64,000 bases of DNA. Origin: Bacilliculturomica massiliensis (GTDB lineage Bacteria > Bacillota > Clostridia > Peptostreptococcales > Anaerovoracaceae). The notes beneath the pieces were generated by a model. The model saw nothing but the letters and a program-made list of their open reading frames with translations, had not been told where the DNA came from and made no database searches. This document shows, one piece after another, positions 51,801 through 58,927 of this stretch (the stretch's first letter is position 1; every line of letters starts with the position of its first letter). The translations under genes and the position numbers were made by a program. The stretch is taken from contig NZ_LR027591.1 in assembly GCF_900605495.1 (NCBI RefSeq), positions 119,779-183,778 on the forward strand, written 5' to 3'.

Positions 51801-52510
51801 AAACGATCCAGCGCGGAGATCCGCCAGTTCATCGGAGGATCAGAGGACAGTCCTGTCTCCAGCGAATGGATATACGGCGTCAGATCTTCAAAGCAGTCTT
51901 CGATCCTGTCGAATCCGGAATAAGCGCCGAAAAGAGAAAAATGCGGCGTCCAGATATGCGCCGGAATAAAAACGGCCTCCGGGCAGACCTCCAGCGTGAT
52001 CTCCAGCAGGTCGCGGCTGTCCAGCCCCAGTATGGGTCTGCCGTCGGAATGGAGATTGCCGATCTGCTCCAGTCGGTGAGAAAGCTCGTCCGCCTGTTCC
52101 AGACCGGGCAAAAGGATAACATTGTGAACTTTTCTTGTCTTTCCATTTTTCTTATAGATCGAGCTGATCTCCGCAGATAAAATGAACCGCGGACGGCAGC
52201 TGTCGGAGTCAAAAGCAGAATCAAAGCTTCCGCGGCGCATCGCGCCCGCGGCGGCCGGACCCAAAGGCAGCGCTCCTGAGAGCGCGTTGCCGTCCACCCG
52301 ATATTCATCCTTCAAAACATACAGCCCTTCCTCTGCCGTGATCAGCTTTTCACGCAGCTCTTCCCGCCATGCGGGATGGGTGAAATCCCCCGTCCCTATC
52401 AGGTGCAGTCCCTTGCGCCTGGCCCACAGATCCAGCATCTCCGGTACGCAGTCTCTGCTGGTGGCCCGGGAATACTTTGAATGAATATGAAAATCAGCCG
52501 TAAATCTCAT
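48815..52510 (-). CDS. EndoQ-like PHP nuclease fused to a UvrD/Rep helicase
   Basis: 1231 residues. Residues 1-425 match endonuclease Q: PHP motifs TADFHIHSKYS, GTGDFTHPAW, SAEISSIY, FIPAHIWTPHFS, SNSDAHSP and a zinc-binding CKVC-X14-CPVCG. After an Ala/Gly/Ser-rich linker (about 440-555) comes a complete superfamily 1A helicase: Walker A AGPGTGKT (about 586), VDEFQD, GDPDQSIYGFRGSD, LSRNYRST, LHGSKGLEF and LFYVGMTRAKDE. EndoQ nicks beside deaminated bases, and UvrD-type helicases unwind from nicks, so one chain could do both steps of repair. It lies 6 bases downstream of a diguanylate cyclase gene. Confidence 0.93.
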   Translation of the reverse strand: MRFTADFHIHSKYSRATSRDCVPEMLDLWARRKGLHLIGTGDFTHPAWREELREKLITAEEGLYVLKDEYRVDGNALSGALPLGPAAAGAMRRGSFDSAFDSDSCRPRFILSAEISSIYKKNGKTRKVHNVILLPGLEQADELSHRLEQIGNLHSDGRPILGLDSRDLLEITLEVCPEAVFIPAHIWTPHFSLFGAYSGFDRIEDCFEDLTPYIHSLETGLSSDPPMNWRISALDRFTLVSNSDAHSPSKLAREANLFDTELSYSAISNALSHPETGAFLGTLEFYPEEGKYHMDGHRNCKVCLKPSETIAAAGVCPVCGRKITVGVLHRVEELADREDGYRPPLAKDFESIIPLPEVIAASLGLTAASKKVQGMYEELLRKLGSELPILRQVPIEELERLGGPCVAEGIRRIRAGEVRWEPGYDGEYGKVTLLDAGEISCYSGQMSFFSMASAWGTNKEEGCRAEKGTPEDGAGGAAAGSETGSVESAAAGSATGSGLRSAVDPAAGSGEDSGQGSAAEFAASSAEMPGGCLTAGLDQHGIAAGDESAGSGESHEIPSTGDRLYGLNSEQWAAAGAEDRAIAVIAGPGTGKTKTLVCHIRYLIEERKVPAAQITAVTFTNKAAVEMRQRLQQELADKRAARKVNIGTFHGICLDLLKRWRGSVTLADETEALAVAEEAGKALGITAKPRDLLQAISDRKNSAAGRGSVDIPDELFDRYCTALRECGALDFDDLLLEVLRAFGGGESGIEGAEKTGGTAGTRDAAETECTAGMDSPGASCTLVSEKELERVRNLFNYLLVDEFQDINQVQYQLLKVWSAGNEELFVIGDPDQSIYGFRGSDARCFQKFAEAFPERRTIRLSRNYRSTPEILNCALPVINRQELPEAARPAGGRGGQDERRGAGGRMEGDEQDQAAACGLGPGSASGGRVLTPFRGSGRSVRVLTADSPFSEALYVAKEINRMVGGIDMLDAHLQGSGRDREAAVSGFSDIAVLYRTHRQSALLEECFHKEGIPYIVTGRDKFLEDKNVRVAMAFFRYLLDPDDGTACRRVAAALGEDRLSQLAGGFSDRSAAKEKPWKLLDTWIAENGLAGEPEMGRLRSAAVLHKTMPEFLQNLALGQEGDVSRSGGKVYQSDAVSLMTLHGSKGLEFPVVFLCGVKSDTIPLRSFKGHTDVEEERRLFYVGMTRAKDELTLLTEKDTPSPFLEDIPERAAERGVVWERPRDDGKQLSFF

Positions 52511-52516
52511 GCTATG

Positions 52517-54400
52517 TCACTCCTGTTCTTTTCCGACTTTTTCCTCATCGGCAGCTGTACAGCTGTAGAAAGCAAATCCCCCTCTGCCTCCGTGTTTTGC
52601 CGCGTACAGCGCCTGATCGGCGGCCAGATACAGTTCTTCATAACCAGTCCCGTCCTGAGGACACAGTGCGATCCCAATGCTGGCGGAAAGAATCTGACCT
52701 CCCGTTTCCTCCAAGGCAATACTGCTGATGCCATCCAACAGGAGCCTGGCCCTCCGCCGCGCCGCCGTCTCTCCTCCCGCCTCAGGCACGAAAGCGACGA
52801 ACTCGTCTCCGCCGATCCTGGCTGCGATCCCTTCCGATCCAAAGACTTCACTCAGCACCGCTCCGACAGCGCGCAGGAACGCGTCGCCCACCATATGACC
52901 GCACTCGTCGTTGATCTTTTTCAAATGATCCAGATCGATCATGAAAAAACAGCCCTGCTCCTGGCGCCGCAGCATTCCCCGGATCAGCTGTTCTCCCGCT
53001 CTGTTGTAAATACAGGTCAGCATATCCTTCTGCGCCTGCTCTTTCAGCATTTCCTCCCGGCCGCGCCGGTCTGTGATATCCGCCAGCTTTCCGATGACTC
53101 TTTCCACCCTGCCGCCGTTCAACAAATATTTATACGTACACCCAAACCAGTAATACTTGCCGTCACAACCCTTCATTCTGCCCTCTGTATAACCGGTCTC
53201 TCCGTCCTCCTTCACAGACTCCGGATGGAATATTGCCGTCAGTACGCCCTGATCATCGGGATGAAGCACGCAGAGCTCATAGCCCCGTCCTGAAATTCCT
53301 CTCAGGCACAGCTGGTCCAGATGCAGCCGCGCCTTGGCGTTCGATGTAAATTCCACCGCGTCCTCATCCACGCTGTATTCAAAGAGGATCGTATCGGAAA
53401 ATTGGGACAAAGCCGTGTACCGCTGCTGCTCTCTGCTCAGACGCTTTCTCTGTCCCAGAAATACGCTTGCCATAACAACCACGGTCAGGGCCGTCAGACA
53501 GATGAGTATTACTCCCGTTACGATCAGACTGTGCAAGACCGCCCCCGACTGAATACGAACATCGGGAGAACGGACAAACTGAACGAGATACCATCTGTTA
53601 ACGCCCAAGTCAATAGCAGACATAAAGTACACATTCCCTTTCCCTTCAAAATATCGCGTGAAAAGTTCCGTACTTCCAAATGATTCTTCAATTTTCCTGA
53701 CATCCTCCGCCCGTATTCCATTCTTTTCCATTGACGAAAACAGATCTCCGGTGCTCTCATAATGCGTATCGGCATAAACGATCTCGCCGTCGTGCCGTAC
53801 CAGCAGCATACTGCTTTTCTGAAACAAGCCCGCGTTCTTCTCCCCTGCAAGCAGGAGCGACGCGCTGATCGTTGCCCGGAGCGCGCCGATCATGGTTCCG
53901 TTTTGATATACAGGTCTGGCGACCATAAAAAAACGATCGTCCTGCCCTGAGAGCCCGGTATTATAAAAATCAGAAATGACCTCCTGTCCTGACAAAAGCC
54001 TGCGGGCGAATTCTCCTTTGTCCGTTCCCTCCGCCGCCGCTTCCGCATCTTCAGACAATTCATCTATCCCCACAAAATCTACCTGATACTCTGACCTCGG
54101 TATCTGCAATTGCTTCAGATAAGACTCTATCCACTCTCTCTGCAGCTCAAGATCAGAGGTCTCGATCACGGCTCCAACGCCGGCCAGCATGTTTTTCGCT
54201 TGCCCCAACATGGAATTGACCTGATTTTTCTGCCCCTGTACGCAGACCTCCAGATTGTCGGCCACAAGCCGGTCAAATTCTGCGGTCAGCTTTTCACTCT
54301 GTGTGAAAAAGACTCCGAAGACCGCCGCTGCAAATACCAACAGACATATGACGAGAACAGCAATATATTTTGTTTTATCGTTGTACCTCACTTTTTCCAT
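52517..54400 (-). CDS. membrane diguanylate cyclase with extracellular sensor and PAS
   Basis: 627 residues. Helix at about 12-35, extracytoplasmic dCache-like sensor to about 295, second helix about 298-325 (LIVTGVILICLTALTVVVMAS), a PAS-like domain about 350-460, and a GGDEF domain with intact ARIGGDEFVAF (about 526) and DLDHLKKIND. It should make c-di-GMP in response to an external signal. No EAL domain is present. I start at 54400, three codons in, because AGAAGG is then well spaced. The gene is followed after 6 bases by the EndoQ-UvrD fusion. Confidence 0.92.
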   Translation of the reverse strand: MEKVRYNDKTKYIAVLVICLLVFAAAVFGVFFTQSEKLTAEFDRLVADNLEVCVQGQKNQVNSMLGQAKNMLAGVGAVIETSDLELQREWIESYLKQLQIPRSEYQVDFVGIDELSEDAEAAAEGTDKGEFARRLLSGQEVISDFYNTGLSGQDDRFFMVARPVYQNGTMIGALRATISASLLLAGEKNAGLFQKSSMLLVRHDGEIVYADTHYESTGDLFSSMEKNGIRAEDVRKIEESFGSTELFTRYFEGKGNVYFMSAIDLGVNRWYLVQFVRSPDVRIQSGAVLHSLIVTGVILICLTALTVVVMASVFLGQRKRLSREQQRYTALSQFSDTILFEYSVDEDAVEFTSNAKARLHLDQLCLRGISGRGYELCVLHPDDQGVLTAIFHPESVKEDGETGYTEGRMKGCDGKYYWFGCTYKYLLNGGRVERVIGKLADITDRRGREEMLKEQAQKDMLTCIYNRAGEQLIRGMLRRQEQGCFFMIDLDHLKKINDECGHMVGDAFLRAVGAVLSEVFGSEGIAARIGGDEFVAFVPEAGGETAARRRARLLLDGISSIALEETGGQILSASIGIALCPQDGTGYEELYLAADQALYAAKHGGRGGFAFYSCTAADEEKVGKEQE

Positions 54401-54515
54401 CCGGGGCATCCTTCTCTGAAATATTCCATATCACTGTGATCTTCCGTGGCAGGGACTCGCTGCTGAAAAATCCATGGAGACCCGTCAGCTGAAGATCGGT
54501 ATTCTGTATAAAGAA

Positions 54516-54554
54516 AAAACCGCTTTGTGTACCCCGTACGGCAGGCGGCTTTCA
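54516..54554 (-). terminator. possible terminator hairpin
   Basis: AAAGCCGC (54554-54547) pairs with GCGGTTTT (54525-54518), with an inner GTAC/GTAC hairpin, followed by TTTTTTCTTTA on the minus strand. It is about 300 bases past the MFS gene, just before the diguanylate cyclase gene. Confidence 0.6.
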
Positions 54555-54663
54555 TCCCAATTATAAAGCATTTAATTACCGAAACGCAATATATTTTCAG
54601 AGTCTGCCTCTGTACAAGTCGATCTGGATATAGGGCCCGGAGAAGCGGAAGGGTACGTTAAAC

Positions 54664-54707
54664 ACAGACAGACCGGATTTCGCCCCGCGTAAATCCGGCC
54701 TGTCTGT
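54664..54707. repeat. 17-bp inverted repeat
   Basis: ACAGACAGACCGGATTT (54664-54680) and AAATCCGGCCTGTCTGT (54691-54707) pair with one wobble around a 10-base loop. It may help end the MFS transcript. The gap 54401-54850 otherwise holds only short pyrimidine-rich repeats near 54718-54780 and no gene. Confidence 0.7.
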
Positions 54708-54850
54708 TCCTGTCTTCATCTCGTCTATCCTCATCCCGCCTATCCTTCTCTCGCCCTGCCTCCCTCCTGCTCGACTCCGCCTGCGGAGACAGCCCAGGTG
54801 CATGGGCAAAGATATGGCGTATAATGTTGAAATGTGTTTTTCAGCTGTTT

Positions 54851-56284
54851 TTACTGTAATTTCCCTTCAGGCACGCGGCTGTTGCGCACCTTTAAAATAC
54901 ACAGTATCAATGCCACCGCCGCCACGCAGGCCGACACACCATATGCAGCGTGAATGCCGCTGGCCGTTGCCAGCACCGGGTCTCCGGCATGGCTGTTATT
55001 CGTGACCACAGTCATGATCGTGACGATGATCGCGGTGCTGATGGAACCGCCCACCTGACGGCCCGTATTGCCGATGGCGTTGCCGTGAGCGATGTACTCA
55101 TTTTTCAGAGAGTTGATCCCCCAGGTGTTCACCGGCATGTTGGCGATAGTCAGCCCGGCGGACTGGATCACATAGATAACGATCAAGTACCCCGCAGAGG
55201 TGTGGGGACCTGCGAAGGCCAACGCTGCCAGCGCTCCGGTCAGTCCGGTCAGACCGATGACCGCAATGGCTCTGGGACCAAATTTGTCAAACAGAACGCC
55301 GCTGAGCGGACTGATGAAGATCGTAGCCACTGCCCCCGGCGTCATCATGATCCCCGTGGCCAGCGCCGACAGTCCCAGCACATTCTGCAGATAGATCGGC
55401 AGTACGATACTCCCCACCGCCAGTGCGGAGTTGATCACCGTAATGATGATCGCCGAATAGGCAAACGTCTTGTTCTCCAAAATCCTCAGTTCCAGCAACG
55501 GCTCTTTCAGATGGAACTGTCTGCGGATAAACCAGATCAGCGCAGCGGCGCCGACGATCAGAGGCACAGTCACCAGCGGGCTGTGCCATCCCCTGGTACT
55601 GGCGGAAGAAAATCCGTAGAGCAGTCCCCCAAAAGCCAGAGAAGACAGCGCCACAGAAGCCAGATCCAGATGCGGACGTTTTCTCTCGCCCACGTTTGTC
55701 AGGAAAACGGCGCTGAAAATCGTCACCAGCACAGCCAGCGGCAGGATGGCCAGAAACATCGTCTTCCATCCGAAAGCATCGACGACCCAGCCGGCCACCA
55801 CAGGCCCGGCGGCAGGAGCGCAGCTCATGACGATGCCCGCCATTCCCATGGCCGTTCCCCTCTTCTCTCTGGGAAATACCAGCATGGGCACTACCGCCAC
55901 CAGCGGCAGCTGAATTCCCGCTCCCATGGCCTGCAGGATCCGCGCCGCGATCAGCACGGAGAAGCTGGGGGCAAAGGCCGCCAGCGCTGTTCCCACTATG
56001 AAGATCAACATGGAACTGATGAATAGCTTTCTGGTAGAAAAACGATCGATGAGATAAGCAGTAACGGGAACCATGATCCCGTTCACAAGCATATAAATTG
56101 TAGTGACCCACTGTGCCGTCCCTGCTGTTATCCCAAAGTCGGTCATCAGCTTCGGCAGCGCGGGCGACAATACGGTCTGGTTCAATATGGCGATGAAGGC
56201 CCCCGATACTACGATCGCGACGACCATGATCTCTCTCCCTGTTACTTTTCCTGAATCGCAGCGCGCGGTTTTTTCTTTGTTCAA
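54851..56284 (-). CDS. MFS multidrug efflux protein, DHA2 (EmrB/QacA) type
   Basis: 477 residues with about 14 hydrophobic segments. Motifs: LSPALPKLMTDFGITAGTAQWVTTIYML at the start, RFSTRKLFISSM (motif A), GAGIQLPL, and GRQVGGSIST in the later half. The family exports lipophilic drugs and dyes with protons. The start is TTG at 56284 (TTGAACAAAGAA) with AGGGGGA 9 bases upstream. It lies 21 bases downstream of a MarR regulator whose promoter carries two operators, so it is probably repressed until a drug-like ligand binds MarR. Confidence 0.9.
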   Translation of the reverse strand: MNKEKTARCDSGKVTGREIMVVAIVVSGAFIAILNQTVLSPALPKLMTDFGITAGTAQWVTTIYMLVNGIMVPVTAYLIDRFSTRKLFISSMLIFIVGTALAAFAPSFSVLIAARILQAMGAGIQLPLVAVVPMLVFPREKRGTAMGMAGIVMSCAPAAGPVVAGWVVDAFGWKTMFLAILPLAVLVTIFSAVFLTNVGERKRPHLDLASVALSSLAFGGLLYGFSSASTRGWHSPLVTVPLIVGAAALIWFIRRQFHLKEPLLELRILENKTFAYSAIIITVINSALAVGSIVLPIYLQNVLGLSALATGIMMTPGAVATIFISPLSGVLFDKFGPRAIAVIGLTGLTGALAALAFAGPHTSAGYLIVIYVIQSAGLTIANMPVNTWGINSLKNEYIAHGNAIGNTGRQVGGSISTAIIVTIMTVVTNNSHAGDPVLATASGIHAAYGVSACVAAVALILCILKVRNSRVPEGKLQ

Positions 56285-56305
56285 ACAAATTCCCCCTATT
56301 CTTTT

Positions 56306-56827
56306 TTAATCTTTGTGCTTCTCCAGATTGCCCCACACGCGTATGAGAAGATTCTTCAGCAAAAGCTGTTCTTCCTCGCTCAGTCCTTCCGTCATCAGGC
56401 GTTCCACCTCATCCAGACGCTTGAAAAACAGCGGCAGGAAGGTCTCGCCCTTCTCCGTCAGCAGAATCTGGTTGGCCCGGCTGTCCTTTGTGCTTTTCTT
56501 TCTGATGATGCACCCATTTTCCTCCATGCGGTCCAGGATCAGAGCCACAGTAGAACCCCGCAGCGAAAGATACTTCTCAAGCTCCTTCTGTGTCACCTCG
56601 TGTTCCGGTCCATTATTCATGCGCAGAAGATAGAGATGAAGGATAACCATGGACTGCACGTAAGTGATTCCGTGCTTCCACATTCCATTGTTCATCAGGG
56701 CATTCTGTCCATTGGCAATTTTCTTGAACACCTCGCTGTAATAGAAACGCTCGTCTTTCATAACCTTATTCTTCTCCCGGGATACATCCCCAGACTCAGC
56801 CTGATTTCTTTGAGTCTTCACGTGCAA
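56306..56827 (-). CDS. MarR-family repressor of the efflux operon
   Basis: 173 residues; the first 22 are unlike the family and a start at the internal methionine (KVMKDERFYY) is also possible. The winged helix is around TQKELEKYLSLRGSTVALILDRMEENG (about 95-121), followed by the wing IIRKKSTKDSRANQILLTEKG. MarR proteins dissociate from DNA on binding phenolic or other ligands. The promoter upstream holds two palindromes TTAGTGCACTAA, so autorepression plus control of the MFS gene is expected. Confidence 0.92.
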   Translation of the reverse strand: MHVKTQRNQAESGDVSREKNKVMKDERFYYSEVFKKIANGQNALMNNGMWKHGITYVQSMVILHLYLLRMNNGPEHEVTQKELEKYLSLRGSTVALILDRMEENGCIIRKKSTKDSRANQILLTEKGETFLPLFFKRLDEVERLMTEGLSEEEQLLLKNLLIRVWGNLEKHKD

Positions 56828-56836
56828 AACAAAATA

Positions 56837-56901
56837 GTTAGTGCACTAACATAATTCATTAGTGCACTAACTATAATAATCCCTTCTGATGCTTTCGTCA
56901 A
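56837..56901 (-). promoter_or_regulatory. MarR promoter with twin operator palindromes
   Basis: TTGACG (56901-56896) and TATTAT (56878-56873) are 17 bases apart. The palindromes GTTAGTGCACTAAC (56837-56850) and TTAGTGCACTAA (56859-56870) share an identical core; their centres are 21 bases apart, two helical turns, just downstream of the -10. A bound repressor pair on one face of the DNA would block initiation. Confidence 0.85.
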
Positions 56902-57002
56902 CCCACGTGAATGAGAAAAAACAAACTTCTTTTGTTGAGCTCCACCTATCTGGCTCCCTTTCACAATTGCATAATATCGTGAAACCATATTTCCCGCATA
57001 AT

Positions 57003-57045
57003 AAAAAAACGCTGAATGCGCCAGTCGCATAAATTCAACGTTTTT
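57003..57045. repeat. imperfect hairpin between divergent promoters
   Basis: AAAAACG-TGAATGCG can pair with CGCAT-TTCA-ACGTTTTT, with poly-A/T flanks on both sides like a bidirectional terminator, although no gene ends here. Next to it (56985-57009) lies sequence shared with the trp leader. Confidence 0.45.
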
Positions 57046-57118
57046 CCGTGTTTTCCCGTTCGATCTTTTCCCTTTTATTCATTTATACTATACCATAAAA
57101 TTGAACATTTTTCAAGAC

Positions 57119-57147
57119 TTGTAGTCCATGGGACGTTATTGTACAAT
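57119..57147 (+). promoter_or_regulatory. promoter of the DUF6179 gene
   Basis: TTGTAG (57119-57124) and TACAAT (57142-57147) are 17 bases apart, 57 bases before the start codon. Confidence 0.6.
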
Positions 57148-57203
57148 GTAGAATCAGTCGAAATTCCTTGGAAAAACACATGAGATCAGAAAGGCGGTGC
57201 TAT

Positions 57204-58127
57204 ATGCAAACAGATTACAGCATGGCGGAAATTATGCCCATTGTGGCCGAGCTGTCCGCAAAATACACCCGCAGACAGAGTTCATCTATACCTTTCGAAC
57301 TGGCGCGACAGCTTACGGAAGCCGTTCTCTACTGTATTCGGGAAAACGACAGCGTGGCCGATAACAGCGCTGTACAGGATCGTAGATCACAAGCTCAGCC
57401 CTCCCCCCCTCAGCAAACGGAACACGCCATCCCTGCCGCTCTCATGGCTTACCGCAGCGGCCGCCAGCGCGTTCTGGATAAAGTGATCCGCTCTCAGGCG
57501 CTGTACGAAGAACTTCTGGCAAACTTCAGAAGCTTCGGGAATATCGCTTACCGGGATACGGTCGAGCAGGGGCTGCTGGCCTTCTTTCAGTATTATGACG
57601 TTGAATTTGCTCCTCAGGACACGATCATCACGATGGATTACCCGGTTCTAGGAAATCTGCAGAATTTACAGGGAATAGACGCCATCTATGAATATCTGAA
57701 CAGTCTCCGACTGGAACAGGCTTTTCTGAAACCATTCCCCGAGGACTACGTTCGGGACACGCTGATACAGCATCACCGGGACTGCGACGTACTGCTGCTC
57801 AATCCCTGCAGCCTGGTGCTGCGAAATGTTCTGGGCTGCATGATCGCCGGGCGCAGCGTCGCTTCCGGCCGCTTTACGGAAGAAGAATACCGGATGGTGG
57901 AGCTCTTTCTCGTACCCTTTTCAGTTTCCTTGCCTGACTGCTGCTCCCTGCCTGGCCATGACCTTCATTCTCTGACACTGAAGCTCGAACGCCTTCTTCT
58001 CCCCCTTATGCAGACATATTATCCCGATGAGCCCCTGCTGTTTGACTACCTGAAGCTTGACCTTCCCGATTTTGCAGCGGAGCTGATCACATCCGCGCGG
58101 TACGGCAATCTCTCCCGCTTTTTCTGA
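57204..58127 (+). CDS. DUF6179-like protein, function unknown
   Basis: 307 residues from the ATG at 57204, preceded by AAAGGCGGTGCTAT. It is soluble and mostly helical, with no signal peptide or membrane segment. The pattern MAEIMPIVAELSAKYTRRQSSSIPFELARQL at the start matches what I recall of the clostridial DUF6179 family. It is followed 112 bases later by a second uncharacterised gene. I cannot suggest a function from motifs. Confidence 0.75.
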   Translation: MQTDYSMAEIMPIVAELSAKYTRRQSSSIPFELARQLTEAVLYCIRENDSVADNSAVQDRRSQAQPSPPQQTEHAIPAALMAYRSGRQRVLDKVIRSQALYEELLANFRSFGNIAYRDTVEQGLLAFFQYYDVEFAPQDTIITMDYPVLGNLQNLQGIDAIYEYLNSLRLEQAFLKPFPEDYVRDTLIQHHRDCDVLLLNPCSLVLRNVLGCMIAGRSVASGRFTEEEYRMVELFLVPFSVSLPDCCSLPGHDLHSLTLKLERLLLPLMQTYYPDEPLLFDYLKLDLPDFAAELITSARYGNLSRFF

Positions 58128-58239
58128 TCTTTCTCCCGCTGCCTGTATACCGCGTTATTTCTCCCCGCAGTCCGCGTTCCTGCCGCCGGCAGGCAGTACA
58201 CCGCGGACGCCAAGTTCCTAAACGTCCATTTTAGAAAGG

Positions 58240-58818
58240 ATGGGATCTATTTTGGAATACACATTTGAAATGATGATCAAAGAACAGCGTCGACAATCCC
58301 TGCAGCGGATCCTGAGCTGCAACGAGAAAACGGCGCCCTACGGTCTGACATTATCGGAGGCCGAGGCGTCGGCCCTGCTGGTCTGCCGGGAGCAGTCCCT
58401 CGCCCAAAATCAGAGGATCGAATTCGGCGAAAGTATTCTTCCCCAGCTCATAGAAGCGTTCTGCGACTCTCCCTATATCAACTGTTGGGAATATTCCGAT
58501 GTGCTGGCTCGGCTGCAGGATATTTTTTATCTGTACAAAAATGAATCATTGGACCAACTCAGTGACGACGAGCTGCTGGATTTTATGTCGTGTGAATTCA
58601 ACGGAGTCTGCTGCGGCGACCTGGATTATTTAGAGAGTACCTGCCTGGAACGTTTCGCCCGGGCGATCCGATCCGGTTACGAGATCCGGGCGCACAGAGA
58701 CCAGCGGGATGAATATACCATGGGCCGAAGCGGATCGGATGCGGAATACCGGGCATTTGACGAGGAGACAAGATGGGAATTTGACTTGTTCCGGATGAAG
58801 CTGGATGAGCTGGACTGA
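58240..58818 (+). CDS. DUF6323-like protein, function unknown
   Basis: 192 residues, soluble, helical and acidic. DUF6323 genes usually follow DUF6179 genes in Clostridia and I recognise the pairing rather than a catalytic motif. The ATG at 58240 sits directly after AAAGG with no spacing; a TTG at 58252 would be better placed, giving LEYTFEMMIKEQRR as the start. Both are possible. It is probably co-transcribed with the DUF6179 gene; the 112-base gap holds no clear terminator. Confidence 0.72.
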   Translation: MGSILEYTFEMMIKEQRRQSLQRILSCNEKTAPYGLTLSEAEASALLVCREQSLAQNQRIEFGESILPQLIEAFCDSPYINCWEYSDVLARLQDIFYLYKNESLDQLSDDELLDFMSCEFNGVCCGDLDYLESTCLERFARAIRSGYEIRAHRDQRDEYTMGRSGSDAEYRAFDEETRWEFDLFRMKLDELD

Positions 58819-58855
58819 ACACCGTCTTACAATATCTTTGCATTTTAGTTAAAAG

Positions 58856-58885
58856 GGCGGCGGTCTCCTTTTGGAAACCGCCGCC
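58856..58885 (-). terminator. terminator of the surface-protein gene
   Basis: GGCGGCGGTTTCC and GGAGACCGCCGCC arms (58885-58856) form a near-perfect stem followed by CTTTTAAC on the minus strand, 43 bases past the stop. Confidence 0.8.
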
Positions 58886-58927
58886 TGTGATTCTTTGGCT
58901 CTCCCGCCTTTGCGTTTTGGTTTGCTC

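Noticed and set aside
54401..54850. c-di-GMP riboswitch upstream of the diguanylate cyclase
   Set aside because: I looked for GEMM-type conserved words in this gap and found none; only terminator-like hairpins and pyrimidine repeats are present.
57003..57045. True bidirectional terminator
   Set aside because: The hairpin has flanking A/T runs, but no gene ends on either side; both neighbours diverge from this gap.
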